Counted from the first letter of the stretch, positions 1 through 6,560 are shown. The stretch is 6,974 nucleotides of DNA from CAZRZN01 sp964604565 (GCA_964604565.1 CAZRZN010000227.1:1-6974); one strand, 5' to 3'. Notes: a model not told the origin generated them from the sequence alone. Numbers and translations are program-made.

Positions 1-2
1 TG

Positions 3-1601
3 TCCGGGACCATCCAGAACGACATCCTGAAGGAGTTCATGGTCCGCAACACCTACATCTACCCGCCCGCGCCCTCCATGCGGATCATCTCGGACATCAT
101 CGAATACACCTCGAACGAGATGCCGCGATTCAATTCGATCTCGATCTCCGGCTACCACATGCAGGAGGCGGGGGCGAACCTCGTGCAGGAACTGGCCTTT
201 ACCCTTGCCGACGGCAAGGAATACGTGAAGACGGCCATGGAGGCCGGCATGGATATCGACCGCTTCGCCGGGCGGCTGTCGTTCTTCTTTGCCATCGGCA
301 AGAACTTCTTCATGGAAGCGGCCAAGCTGCGCGCGGCGCGGATGCTGTGGCACCGCATCATGACCGACCTCGGGGCGAAGAACCCGCGTTCCAAGATGCT
401 GCGCACGCATTGCCAGACCTCGGGCGTGTCGCTGGCCGAACAGGATCCCTACAACAATGTCGTGCGCACCGCCTATGAGGCGATGTCTGCCGTGCTGGGC
501 GGAACCCAGTCCCTGCACACCAATGCACTGGATGAGGCCATCGCCCTGCCGACGGATTTTTCGGCCCGCATCGCACGCAACACCCAGTTGATCCTGCAAG
601 AGGAAACCGGCGTGACCAAGGTGGTCGATCCGCTGGCGGGCTCCTACTATGTCGAAAAGCTGACCCATGATCTGGCCGAAGAGGCGTGGAAACTGATCGA
701 GGAAGTGGACGAGATGGGCGGCATGACCCGCGCCGTCGAATCCGGCATGCCCAAGCTGCGGATCGAGGAAACCGCCGCGCGGCGTCAGGCCGACATCGAC
801 CGGGGCACCGATGTGATCGTCGGGGTGAACAAATATCGCCTCGGCAAGGAAGAGGACCTCGATATCCTCAACATCGACAACGAAAAGGTCCGCGGCGGTC
901 AGGTCGCGGCGCTGGAGAGGATCCGCGCGACGCGGGACACGGCCGCCTGTCAGGCCGCGCTGGACGAGCTGGAGCGCCGCGCGCGCGACGGCGGCAATCT
1001 GTTGGAAGCAGCCGTGGAAGCGGCCCGGGCACGCGCAAGCGTCGGAGAAATCAGCATGGCAATGGAAAAGGTGTTCGGTCGGCATCGGGCCGAGGTCAAG
1101 ACGCTGGCGGGGGTTTACGGCGCCGCCTACGAGGGCGACGAGGGGTTTGCCGCGATCCAGAAATCGGTGGAGGATTTCGCCGAGGTCGAGGGCCGGCGCC
1201 CGCGCATGCTGGTGGTCAAGATGGGCCAGGACGGCCATGACCGCGGCGCCAAGGTGATCGCCACCGCCTTTGCGGACATCGGCTTTGACGTCGACGTGGG
1301 GCCGCTGTTCCAGACCCCCGAGGAGGCGGCGCAGGATGCCATCGACAACGACGTGCATGTGATCGGCATTTCCAGTCAGGCGGCGGGACACAAGACACTG
1401 GCACCAAAGCTGGTGGAGGCGCTGAAGGCGCAGGGCGCGGGCGATATTCTGGTGATCTGCGGCGGGGTGATCCCGCATCAGGATTACGAGTTTCTCTACA
1501 ATGCCGGGGTCAAGGCGATCTTCGGTCCCGGCACCAACATCCCGGACGCCGCACAGGACATTCTGCGGCTCATCCGCGCGGCGCGCCCGGACGCCGCCTG
1601 A
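3..1601 (+). CDS. scpA: Methylmalonyl-CoA mutase, C-terminal part (5' end outside window)
   Basis: Adenosylcobalamin-dependent isomerisation of (R)-methylmalonyl-CoA to succinyl-CoA, cytoplasmic; last step of propionyl-CoA assimilation and part of the ethylmalonyl-CoA pathway. The frame is open from base 3, so the ATG at 39 is internal: the residues before it (GTIQNDILKEF) are conserved family sequence. About 532 residues are present; the family is usually a little over 700, so roughly 180 N-terminal residues (part of the substrate barrel) are missing. Visible motifs are GYHMQEAGA with the active-site His at 156-158, HCQTSG, EQDPYNN, GGTQSLHTN and RIARNTQ. A linker leads to the C-terminal B12-binding domain, with DGHDRG (cobalt-ligating His at 1236-1238), the GISSQAAGH loop, CGGVIP and FGPGT. 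The match to human and bacterial mutases runs end to end without frameshift. The sequence is too close to true methylmalonyl-CoA mutase to suggest ethylmalonyl- or isobutyryl-CoA mutase. Also called mcmA or bhbA in relatives. Confidence 0.96.
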   Translation, partial: SGTIQNDILKEFMVRNTYIYPPAPSMRIISDIIEYTSNEMPRFNSISISGYHMQEAGANLVQELAFTLADGKEYVKTAMEAGMDIDRFAGRLSFFFAIGKNFFMEAAKLRAARMLWHRIMTDLGAKNPRSKMLRTHCQTSGVSLAEQDPYNNVVRTAYEAMSAVLGGTQSLHTNALDEAIALPTDFSARIARNTQLILQEETGVTKVVDPLAGSYYVEKLTHDLAEEAWKLIEEVDEMGGMTRAVESGMPKLRIEETAARRQADIDRGTDVIVGVNKYRLGKEEDLDILNIDNEKVRGGQVAALERIRATRDTAACQAALDELERRARDGGNLLEAAVEAARARASVGEISMAMEKVFGRHRAEVKTLAGVYGAAYEGDEGFAAIQKSVEDFAEVEGRRPRMLVVKMGQDGHDRGAKVIATAFADIGFDVDVGPLFQTPEEAAQDAIDNDVHVIGISSQAAGHKTLAPKLVEALKAQGAGDILVICGGVIPHQDYEFLYNAGVKAIFGPGTNIPDAAQDILRLIRAARPDAA

Positions 1602-1631
1602 GCCTGCGCGGCGGTGGGAATGATCCTGTCC

Positions 1632-1655
1632 GGTCAGAACGGCCCTGACCTCTTT
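1632..1655 (+). terminator. Possible intrinsic terminator after the mutase gene
   Basis: GGTCAG (1632-1637) pairs perfectly with CTGACC (1645-1650) around a 7-base loop, followed by TCTTT. It lies 31 bases after the mutase stop codon. The stem is short and the T run is weak, so this may be an imperfect or Rho-assisted terminator. A second small stem, GACC/GGTC, starts in the T run at 1656. Confidence 0.35.
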
Positions 1656-1698
1656 GACCGGCGGTCGCCTTCGCAGCCAGCCTGACCGTGCCCTGAAT

Positions 1699-1740
1699 CG
1701 GCCAGCGATGCGGCTGGCCGGGGCGCCATGTCTTGCGCCC
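1699..1740 (+). other. Two hairpins abutting head to tail
   Basis: CGGCCAGC (1699-1706) pairs perfectly over 8 bases with GCTGGCCG (1713-1720), loop GATGCG. Immediately after it, GGGCGC (1721-1726) pairs with GCGCCC (1735-1740), loop CATGTCTT. There is no base between the two stems and no T run worth the name (only TT follows). It could be an RNA element in the mutase 3' untranslated region, a processing site or part of a small RNA. The role is unknown. Confidence 0.4.
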
Positions 1741-1981
1741 TTCCCGGTGGTTGCAAAAGACCTGTGTGGCAGGGTGTTGTCCCGGCGCGGGCCGCGCGCG
1801 CCGAAACGGGCGGAGGGCGCGCAATCCGTTCCCGGCCCGGCGGGGGCGGTCATGGACGGGCGTTCCGTCGATGGGTGGCGCACCTCTTCATGGCACGGTA
1901 GGGGCGGCAGGCGGGCGGAGGGCATGGCCGGGCAGGGTGCCGCGAAGCTTGGCACCGGGCGATCCGATGCAGGGATGCAAG

Positions 1982-2003
1982 GGGCCGGGTCAAACGGCCC
2001 TTT
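1982..2003 (+). terminator. Weak terminator-like hairpin just upstream of the PPDK-like promoter
   Basis: GGGCCG (1982-1987) pairs with CGGCCC (1995-2000) around GGTCAAA and is followed by TTT. It lies 7 bases before the -35-like hexamer, so it could insulate the next gene from read-through. The T run is only three bases long, so confidence is low. Confidence 0.25.
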
Positions 2004-2009
2004 GGCGCC

Positions 2010-2037
2010 TTGTCATGCGCTTTTGAGGGCCTATGCT
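2010..2037 (+). promoter_or_regulatory. Candidate sigma70-type promoter of the PPDK-like gene
   Basis: TTGTCA (2010-2015, five of six to TTGACA) is separated by 16 bases from TATGCT (2032-2037, four of six to TATAAT). Transcription would start near 2044, giving a leader of about 18 bases before the GTG start. That agrees with the start chosen from the ribosome binding site and family alignment. No operator is obvious nearby. Confidence 0.45.
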
Positions 2038-2049
2038 GCGCGTGAACAC

Positions 2050-2054
2050 AGAGG
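2050..2054 (+). promoter_or_regulatory. Ribosome binding site that fixes the GTG start at 2062
   Basis: AGAGG lies 7 bases before GTG 2062. Upstream in-frame starts (from 1654 on) would add up to 136 residues of composition-biased sequence absent from the family. Translation from 2062 begins a few residues before the region alignable to the PPDK N-terminus, so the GTG is the best start. Confidence 0.6.
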
Positions 2055-2061
2055 TGCTGCG

Positions 2062-4632
2062 GTGCAGAAATCCGATAGCCAGAACCCGCTTGTGACGTTG
2101 ATCGCGCCCGATGCGCCAATTTCGGCGCCGCGTCATGGCGGGCGGGCGAAATGTCTGCAACGCCTGGTCCGCCTGAACCTGCCGGTGCCGCGCACCGTGG
2201 CGCTGTCCTTCGAGGCGGTGCATGGCATTGCAGGCGGACGCTTTCCCGACATGGCCTCCCTCGTCGGGGCCTTCGATCCGGGGGCCTTGGTCTGTGTCCG
2301 GCCGTCCTCCGCCGATCCGGACTGGGGTGGGCCGGGGGCGATCCTGAACATCGGCATGAACGATGCCCGGCTGGCCGATCTTGCCGCCCGGATCGGCCGG
2401 GATGCGGCAGCCGGGCTCTACCTGCGGTTCGTGCAATCCTATGCGATCCACGTCGCCCGGCTGGACCCGGATCTCTTCGACGAGATTGAGGACAGCGGCC
2501 CTGCCGGGCTTGCCGACGCCCTGCGCGCCTACGAGGAAGAGGCCGAAGAGCCGTTCCCGCAGGATCCGGCCCGCCAGTTGCGCGAAGTCCTGCGGTCCAT
2601 GGCCCGCGCGTGGGAGGGCACCTCCGCCCGGCTGCTGCGCCAGGCCAAGGGCGCGCCGGTCGATGCGGGGCTGGGCCTTGTGGTGCAGGAGATGGCGCTG
2701 GGACTGGGCCATGGCGAATGCGGATCCGGTGTCTTGCAGCTTGTCCATCCGGAAACCGGTCAGCCGCAAATCACCGGCCGCTACCTCAGCCAGAGCCAGG
2801 GCCGCGAGGCGCTGCGCCAGGGCAGGGCCAGCCTGTTTCTGACCCGCGATGCGCGCGGCCCGTCTCTGGAGGAAATGGCCCCGAACGCTTTTGCCGATCT
2901 CACGGCCTATGCGCAGCTCATGCGGCGGACCCTGCGCGCCGAGATGCAGATCGAATTCACCATCGAGAACGGCGAGGTGCATATCCTCGACGGGGTGCGC
3001 GTCGATGCTTCCTCGCGGGCGGCGCTGCAAATCGCCGTCCGGCTGGCGGAGGACGGCATCATCACGCCCGAGGATGCGGTGTTGCGGATCGAACCGCGCG
3101 CCATTTCGGAACTGCTGCACCGGCAGGTCGCGCCGGATGCGGACCGGCGGGTGATCGGGCGGGGTGTTGCCGCCTCGCCGGGGGCCGCCACCGGGCGGAT
3201 CGTCTTTTCCGCGTCGGAGGCACAGGCCAGCGCCGCGCGGGACGAGCCGTGCATCCTCGTCCGGCGGGAAACCTCGCCGGAGGACGTGCGTGGCATGCAC
3301 GCCGCGGTGGGCGTGCTGACGGAACGGGGCGGCATGACCAGCCACGCCGCCGTCATCGGGCGCGGTCTGGGTCTGCCCTGCGTCGTCGGTGCGGCGCACA
3401 TGTCCCTCAACCTGCGCGACAGGACCATTCTGGGGGAGGACGGGCGCCTCTATCGGGAGGGCGACGTGATCACCCTCGACGGGACCGCGGGCGAGGTGCT
3501 GGAGGGCAGTCCCGAAACCATCGAGGCCGCGCTTGACGATGCGTTCAACACGCTGATGGGCTGGGCGGACGCAGCGCGCGACATCGGCGTGCGCGCCAAT
3601 GCCGACACGCCTGCGGATGCCGCGACGGCGCGCAACTTCGCCGCGCAGGGAATCGGGCTGTGCCGCACGGAACACATGTTCTTCGAGGCGGATCGCATCA
3701 CGCCCATGCGCGAGATGATCTTTGCCGAAACGCCCGAAGACCGGGAGGCGGCGCTGGCGCTGCTGCTGCCCATGCAACGAAATGATTTCACAGAGCTTTT
3801 CCGGATCATGGAGGGGCTGCCCGTCTGTATCCGGCTGTTCGATCCGCCGCTGCACGAATTCCTGCCCAACGACCGCGCGGGCCTGCGCGATCTGGCAGAG
3901 GCGCTGAACCTTCCGGTGTCGGATGTCACCCGCCGGGTCGAGGCCATGGGCGAATACAATCCCATGCTGGGCCTGCGGGGGGTGCGCCTCGGCATCACGG
4001 TTCCGGGCATCTACGACATGCAGGCCCGCGCCATTTTCGAGGCGACGCTGGACGCCAGCCATGAGGGCGCCCCCCCGGTGGTGCCGGAGATCATGCTGCC
4101 GCTGGTCTCCGCCCGGCGCGAGGTCGAACTGATCCGCACCCGGATCGAAACCGTGGCGGCGGCCGTGCGGACCGAACGGGGACGCGATTTTACTTATCGC
4201 CTAGGCGTCATGGTGGAGACCCCGCGCGCCTGCCTGCGCGCCGATGAGATCGCCCCCTTCACGCAGTTCCTGTCCTTCGGCACCAACGACCTGACGCAGA
4301 TGACCTATGGCCTGTCGCGCGACGATGCGGGGCGCTTCATGTCCGACTACGTCAGCCAGGGGGTGTTCCGCGAGGATCCGTTCCACGTGCTCGACATCGA
4401 GGGTGTCGGAGAGCTGGTGGCGACCGGCGTGCAGCGCGGACGCGCGACAAACGCGGAGGTCACGCTGTCGATCTGCGGCGAACACGGCGGCAATCCCGAA
4501 TCGATTGCCTTCTGCCGGGACGTGGGCATGGATTACGTCAGCTGTTCGCCGTTTCGCGTGCCGGTCGCCCGGCTGGCGGCGGCGCATCTTGCGCTGCGCG
4601 ACCGTGGCATTGCGGGACCACCGAAACGCTAG
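2062..4632 (+). CDS. PPDK-family PEP-binding protein with degenerate ATP-binding domain
   Basis: An 856-residue cytoplasmic protein, close to the usual length of pyruvate, phosphate dikinase (about 870-890). N-terminal domain (about 1-345): aligns with the ATP-grasp half but is eroded. The GGKG lysine is Arg (GGR, 26-28), SVRSGA is VRPSSA (79-84), and the QTR signature near 310 reads DGV. Glu298 and Arg80 remain. Swivelling phosphohistidine domain (about 360-490): GGMTSHAAV is intact, with His428 as phosphocarrier and Thr426 where PPDK regulatory proteins act in relatives. PEP/pyruvate domain (about 505-845): GLCRTEH (Arg535), DPPLHEF (Arg591 just before), YNPMLGLRG, VETPRA (Glu719), SFGTNDLTQ (Asn742, Asp743), CGEHGG (Cys805, general acid) and CSPFRVP are all present. 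PEP binding and His phosphorylation therefore look possible, while normal ATP/Pi-driven catalysis looks doubtful. I would not call it ppdK; it is probably a paralogue of a canonical enzyme encoded elsewhere. It has its own promoter and terminator candidates. The family is certain by motif; the function is unknown. Confidence 0.9.
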   Translation: MQKSDSQNPLVTLIAPDAPISAPRHGGRAKCLQRLVRLNLPVPRTVALSFEAVHGIAGGRFPDMASLVGAFDPGALVCVRPSSADPDWGGPGAILNIGMNDARLADLAARIGRDAAAGLYLRFVQSYAIHVARLDPDLFDEIEDSGPAGLADALRAYEEEAEEPFPQDPARQLREVLRSMARAWEGTSARLLRQAKGAPVDAGLGLVVQEMALGLGHGECGSGVLQLVHPETGQPQITGRYLSQSQGREALRQGRASLFLTRDARGPSLEEMAPNAFADLTAYAQLMRRTLRAEMQIEFTIENGEVHILDGVRVDASSRAALQIAVRLAEDGIITPEDAVLRIEPRAISELLHRQVAPDADRRVIGRGVAASPGAATGRIVFSASEAQASAARDEPCILVRRETSPEDVRGMHAAVGVLTERGGMTSHAAVIGRGLGLPCVVGAAHMSLNLRDRTILGEDGRLYREGDVITLDGTAGEVLEGSPETIEAALDDAFNTLMGWADAARDIGVRANADTPADAATARNFAAQGIGLCRTEHMFFEADRITPMREMIFAETPEDREAALALLLPMQRNDFTELFRIMEGLPVCIRLFDPPLHEFLPNDRAGLRDLAEALNLPVSDVTRRVEAMGEYNPMLGLRGVRLGITVPGIYDMQARAIFEATLDASHEGAPPVVPEIMLPLVSARREVELIRTRIETVAAAVRTERGRDFTYRLGVMVETPRACLRADEIAPFTQFLSFGTNDLTQMTYGLSRDDAGRFMSDYVSQGVFREDPFHVLDIEGVGELVATGVQRGRATNAEVTLSICGEHGGNPESIAFCRDVGMDYVSCSPFRVPVARLAAAHLALRDRGIAGPPKR

Positions 4633-4696
4633 AGAATCAAGGCGTCCCCGGCCGATTCCTGGCCCGTTCGAAGGGCTTGGGCAACTGTCAAGTCCG

Positions 4697-4716
4697 GCGG
4701 CCCCGGGCCGCGCTTT
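4697..4716 (+). terminator. Probable terminator of the PPDK-like gene
   Basis: GCGGCC (4697-4702) pairs with GGCCGC (4706-4711) around a 3-base loop, followed by GCTTT. It lies 64 bases after the TAG stop. The stem is all G/C but the T run is short. The same T run overlaps the -35-like hexamer of the next gene. Confidence 0.4.
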
Positions 4717-4742
4717 ACGAAATCGTCATTTTTAGGTATGTC
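4714..4742 (+). promoter_or_regulatory. Weak candidate promoter of the cell wall hydrolase gene
   Basis: TTTACG (4714-4719, four of six) and TATGTC (4737-4742, three of six) are 17 bases apart. Transcription would begin near 4749, at the left edge of the inverted repeat at 4750-4776. An alternative sigma factor could equally be used, as the match to sigma70 is poor. Confidence 0.3.
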
Positions 4743-4749
4743 GGTTCGG

Positions 4750-4776
4750 GTTGCGTGACGTGAGGCACCACGCAAC
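4750..4776. repeat. 8-base perfect inverted repeat upstream of the hydrolase (operator or leader hairpin)
   Basis: GTTGCGTG (4750-4757) and CACGCAAC (4769-4776) are exact reverse complements with an 11-base spacer. The dyad ends 29 bases before the hydrolase ATG and would sit at the very start of its message if the promoter at 4714-4742 is real. It could be a repressor operator or a 5' leader stem-loop. It is too far from a T run to be a standard terminator. Confidence 0.5.
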
Positions 4777-4805
4777 GGCATGTCGATTTTTGGGGGATCT
4801 TTATC

Positions 4806-5492
4806 ATGTTCGCTTTGTCCACCGGTTTTTGCCGTGGGTTTGCCATTGCTGCCGCTTGCTTTGCGCTGTGTGTGTCGATGCTGCTGCCGACCGCCGCCAC
4901 GGCGGATCCGACGCGCTCCGCACAGGCGCTTCTGACACTTGAAAGCCGCGCGCTGGCGCGGGTCGGGACGGCCCATCTTCAGGGTCTTGTCACACCGATA
5001 AAGCCGACCCGCGTTTCCGGCGCGGTCAAGGGCACCGGCAATTTCAATTTCGATGACGCCTGGCTGGGCGCGCAGCCCGTCGCCAAGGGCGGCCAACAAT
5101 GGCGCTGCCTCGCGGAGGCGCTGTATTTCGAGGCCCGCGGCGAAAGCCTGCGCGGCCAGTTCGCCGTGGCCGAGGTCATCATGAACCGCGTCGCGTCCAA
5201 ACGCTTTCCGAACAGCGTCTGCGGCGTCGTCAAGCAGGGGACGGGGCGCAAGTTCGCCTGCCAGTTCACCTACACCTGCGACGGGCGGCCGGAGGATATT
5301 CACGAACCCCGGGCATGGACGCGTGTGGGCAAGGTCGCAAAGGCCGTTCTGGACGGTGCGCCCCGCGCCCTGACGGAGGGCGCCACGCATTACCACGCCA
5401 CCTGGGTCAGCCCGGACTGGTCGCGCAAATACACCAAGACCTACGCGCACGGCGTGCACATCTTTTACCGTCACACCTGGCGCAATCAGTAG
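4806..5492 (+). CDS. Secreted SleB/CwlJ-family cell wall hydrolase
   Basis: A 228-residue protein with an N-terminal signal peptide: hydrophobic segment about 11-29, then an AXA-type site, with likely cleavage after Ala33 before Asp34. It should act in the periplasm on peptidoglycan. Residues 35-95 are a linker of no recognised fold. The Hydrolase_2 (SleB/CwlJ) domain spans about 99-224. It carries LAEALYFEARGE, in which Glu109 matches the predicted catalytic acid of this lytic-transglycosylase-like family, then AVAEVIMNRV, FPNSVCGVV, CQFTYTCDG and the C-terminal ATHYHATWV. Cysteines at 101, 139, 152 and 158 could form disulphides after export. The ATG at 4806 follows GGGGGA (4792-4797) at 8 bases and is the only start giving a complete signal peptide. 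The family was named from spore germination, but single-domain homologues are common in non-sporulating alphaproteobacteria, where the likely role is wall turnover or division. It is transcribed apart from folB, since a strong terminator follows. Confidence 0.92.
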   Translation: MFALSTGFCRGFAIAAACFALCVSMLLPTAATADPTRSAQALLTLESRALARVGTAHLQGLVTPIKPTRVSGAVKGTGNFNFDDAWLGAQPVAKGGQQWRCLAEALYFEARGESLRGQFAVAEVIMNRVASKRFPNSVCGVVKQGTGRKFACQFTYTCDGRPEDIHEPRAWTRVGKVAKAVLDGAPRALTEGATHYHATWVSPDWSRKYTKTYAHGVHIFYRHTWRNQ

Positions 5493-5510
5493 AGCGTCGC
5501 GGCAGGGCCG

Positions 5511-5553
5511 AAAAGCGGCGCGCCCGGCTTGTGCCGGCGCGCCGTTGTCGTTT
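5511..5553 (+). terminator. Strong intrinsic terminator after the hydrolase gene
   Basis: CGGCGCG (5516-5522) pairs with CGCGCCG (5538-5544), and above one bulged C, CCGGC (5524-5528) pairs with GCCGG (5533-5537) around TTGT. This gives twelve base pairs in all. AAAA precedes it and TTGTCGTTT follows. The A run on the left gives it some bidirectional character. It begins 19 bases after the hydrolase stop codon. Confidence 0.8.
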
Positions 5554-5588
5554 ATCGCCCGGGGTGACACGTCTCGAAAGGGTCCGCC

Positions 5589-6527
5589 ATGGCCAGTGAC
5601 ATCCGCCTTGCCTTTGCCCATCCGTCCGAACGCAGCATTGCCACCGCCGGCGATGCGCCACATGACAGGATCTCCGTGCGCGATCACGTCGTCGAGGTGG
5701 AGATCGGCGCCTTTCAGGCGGAGCGCGGCACCAAGCAGCGCGTGCGTTTCAACGTGGTGGTCGAGGTCGTCCCCTTCACCGGTCCGCTTGATGACGATGT
5801 GGACCGCATCCTGTCCTATGATCGCGTGACCGAGGCGATCATGCATGAGCTGGGCGCGGAGCGGCTGAACCTGCTGGAAACGCTGGCCGAGCGCATCGCC
5901 GAACGCATTCTGCTGGCGCCGCAGGCCCTGCGCGCCTTCGTGCGCATCGAAAAGCTGGATCGCGGCCCCGGTGCGCTGGGGGTGGAGATCGTGCGCAGGC
6001 GGCGCGATCAATCCGCCCAGTCCACCACACTGGCCGACGAGATGGCGCAGGAACGGCCGCATCCCCGGGTGGTCTACCTGTCGAACGCCGCCATCGCCGA
6101 CGGCCGCCTGCCGGGCTGGCTGGATCAGCTGGAGACCCGCCGCGCGCCGCTGATCCTTTGCGTGGGCCGCCCCGATCTGCCGGTGCCGCAGACCGGCCAC
6201 GCCATGACCCAGCGCCGCATCGACCTGCTGGCCATCGAACAGAACGGGTGGTGCCTTGCCGCGCGCGATCCGCGGGCCAAGGTCGTGGCGACGCGCACCG
6301 AGCTGGACTGGGCGATGAAGAACGGCCAGATCTGCGTCTGGGCGCCCTCCAAGATCGTGCTCGACGCCGCGCAGGGACCGCGCTCGCAGCCGGGCGATTC
6401 GGTCGCACTGGCCGGCTGGTTCGCCGGAGAGATGGAGGCCTGCGAACTTCTGGTGATCGGCGAAGACCTGCCGGACGCCTGTCCCGTTCCCGCCCGGACG
6501 CGGGCCGTGGACATGCCGCTTTTCTAA
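5589..6527 (+). CDS. folB: Dihydroneopterin aldolase with extra C-terminal kinase-fold-like domain
   Basis: Folate biosynthesis, cytoplasmic: cleaves 7,8-dihydroneopterin to 6-hydroxymethyl-7,8-dihydropterin and glycolaldehyde. After a 25-residue leader, residues 27-137 are the FolB domain. VRDHVVEVEIGAF is followed by Glu45, LSYDRV (Tyr78), NLLETLAERIA (Glu97, the pterin-anchoring acid), and VRIEKL with Lys122 as catalytic lysine ahead of GVEIVRR. Typical FolB is about 120 residues; this protein is 312. Residues about 159-300 form a second domain. Its pattern (VVYLSNAAI, LILCVGRPD, MTQRRIDLLAIEQNGWCLA, then GDSVALAGWFAGEMEACELLVIG) resembles a shortened amino-acid-kinase fold that has lost its lysine and glycine motifs. 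That second assignment is inference. The ATG follows AAAGGG (5577-5582) at 6 bases. folP begins 33 bases downstream, so the two are probably one operon. The strong terminator just upstream leaves about 40 bases for a promoter. Confidence 0.9.
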   Translation: MASDIRLAFAHPSERSIATAGDAPHDRISVRDHVVEVEIGAFQAERGTKQRVRFNVVVEVVPFTGPLDDDVDRILSYDRVTEAIMHELGAERLNLLETLAERIAERILLAPQALRAFVRIEKLDRGPGALGVEIVRRRRDQSAQSTTLADEMAQERPHPRVVYLSNAAIADGRLPGWLDQLETRRAPLILCVGRPDLPVPQTGHAMTQRRIDLLAIEQNGWCLAARDPRAKVVATRTELDWAMKNGQICVWAPSKIVLDAAQGPRSQPGDSVALAGWFAGEMEACELLVIGEDLPDACPVPARTRAVDMPLF

Positions 6528-6528
6528 C

Positions 6529-6541
6529 CGCTTGCCAAGCG
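6529..6541. repeat. Small hairpin between folB and folP
   Basis: CGCTT (6529-6533) and AAGCG (6537-6541) are perfect arms around GCC, immediately after the folB stop codon and before the folP ribosome binding region. There is no T run, so it is not a terminator. It may affect translation coupling or be chance. Confidence 0.3.
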
Positions 6542-6560
6542 TGACGGGATGGGTCAATCA

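Larger units (their letters stand above)
1602..2061. other. 460-base intergenic gap rich in GC hairpins, no gene seen
   Basis: No convincing gene is seen on either strand. The frame of the downstream gene stays open back to 1654, but its translation here is low-complexity Gly/Arg/Ala-rich sequence with no match to the PPDK family. Perfect short inverted repeats lie at 1632-1650, 1699-1720, 1721-1740, 1783-1803 and 1982-2000. A promoter-like pair lies at 2010-2037. Some hairpins are expected by chance at this GC content. I see no cobalamin-riboswitch features, tRNA or mobile-element ends. Confidence 0.6.

Noticed and set aside
39..1601. ATG 39 as the true start of the mutase gene
   Set aside because: The frame is open upstream to base 3 and encodes conserved mutase residues, so the ATG is internal.
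1654..2061. In-frame N-terminal extension of the PPDK-like protein from ATG 1654
   Set aside because: The 136 residues are low-complexity and outside the PPDK family. A good ribosome binding site and a promoter-like pair sit just before GTG 2062.
1602..2061. Cobalamin riboswitch in the gap after the B12 enzyme
   Set aside because: No B12-box-like core was seen, and the gap lies downstream of the B12-dependent gene and upstream of an enzyme that does not use B12.
1990..4062. 690-codon open frame on the minus strand, opposite the PPDK-like gene
   Set aside because: It is antisense to a motif-rich real gene. Its translation is His/Arg/Gly/Gln-rich with no recognisable domain, the usual by-product of strong GC3 bias.
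2062..4632. Calling the gene a functional ppdK, PEP synthase or PTS enzyme I
   Set aside because: C-terminal motifs (CSPFRVP, SFGTNDLTQ spacing) and length fit PPDK rather than enzyme I or PEP synthase, but the ATP-site changes make a plain dikinase assignment unsafe.
4629..6557. 642-codon open frame on the minus strand spanning the hydrolase and folB
   Set aside because: It crosses two well-supported plus-strand genes and a strong terminator, and shows no family motif. It is an antisense shadow of high GC.
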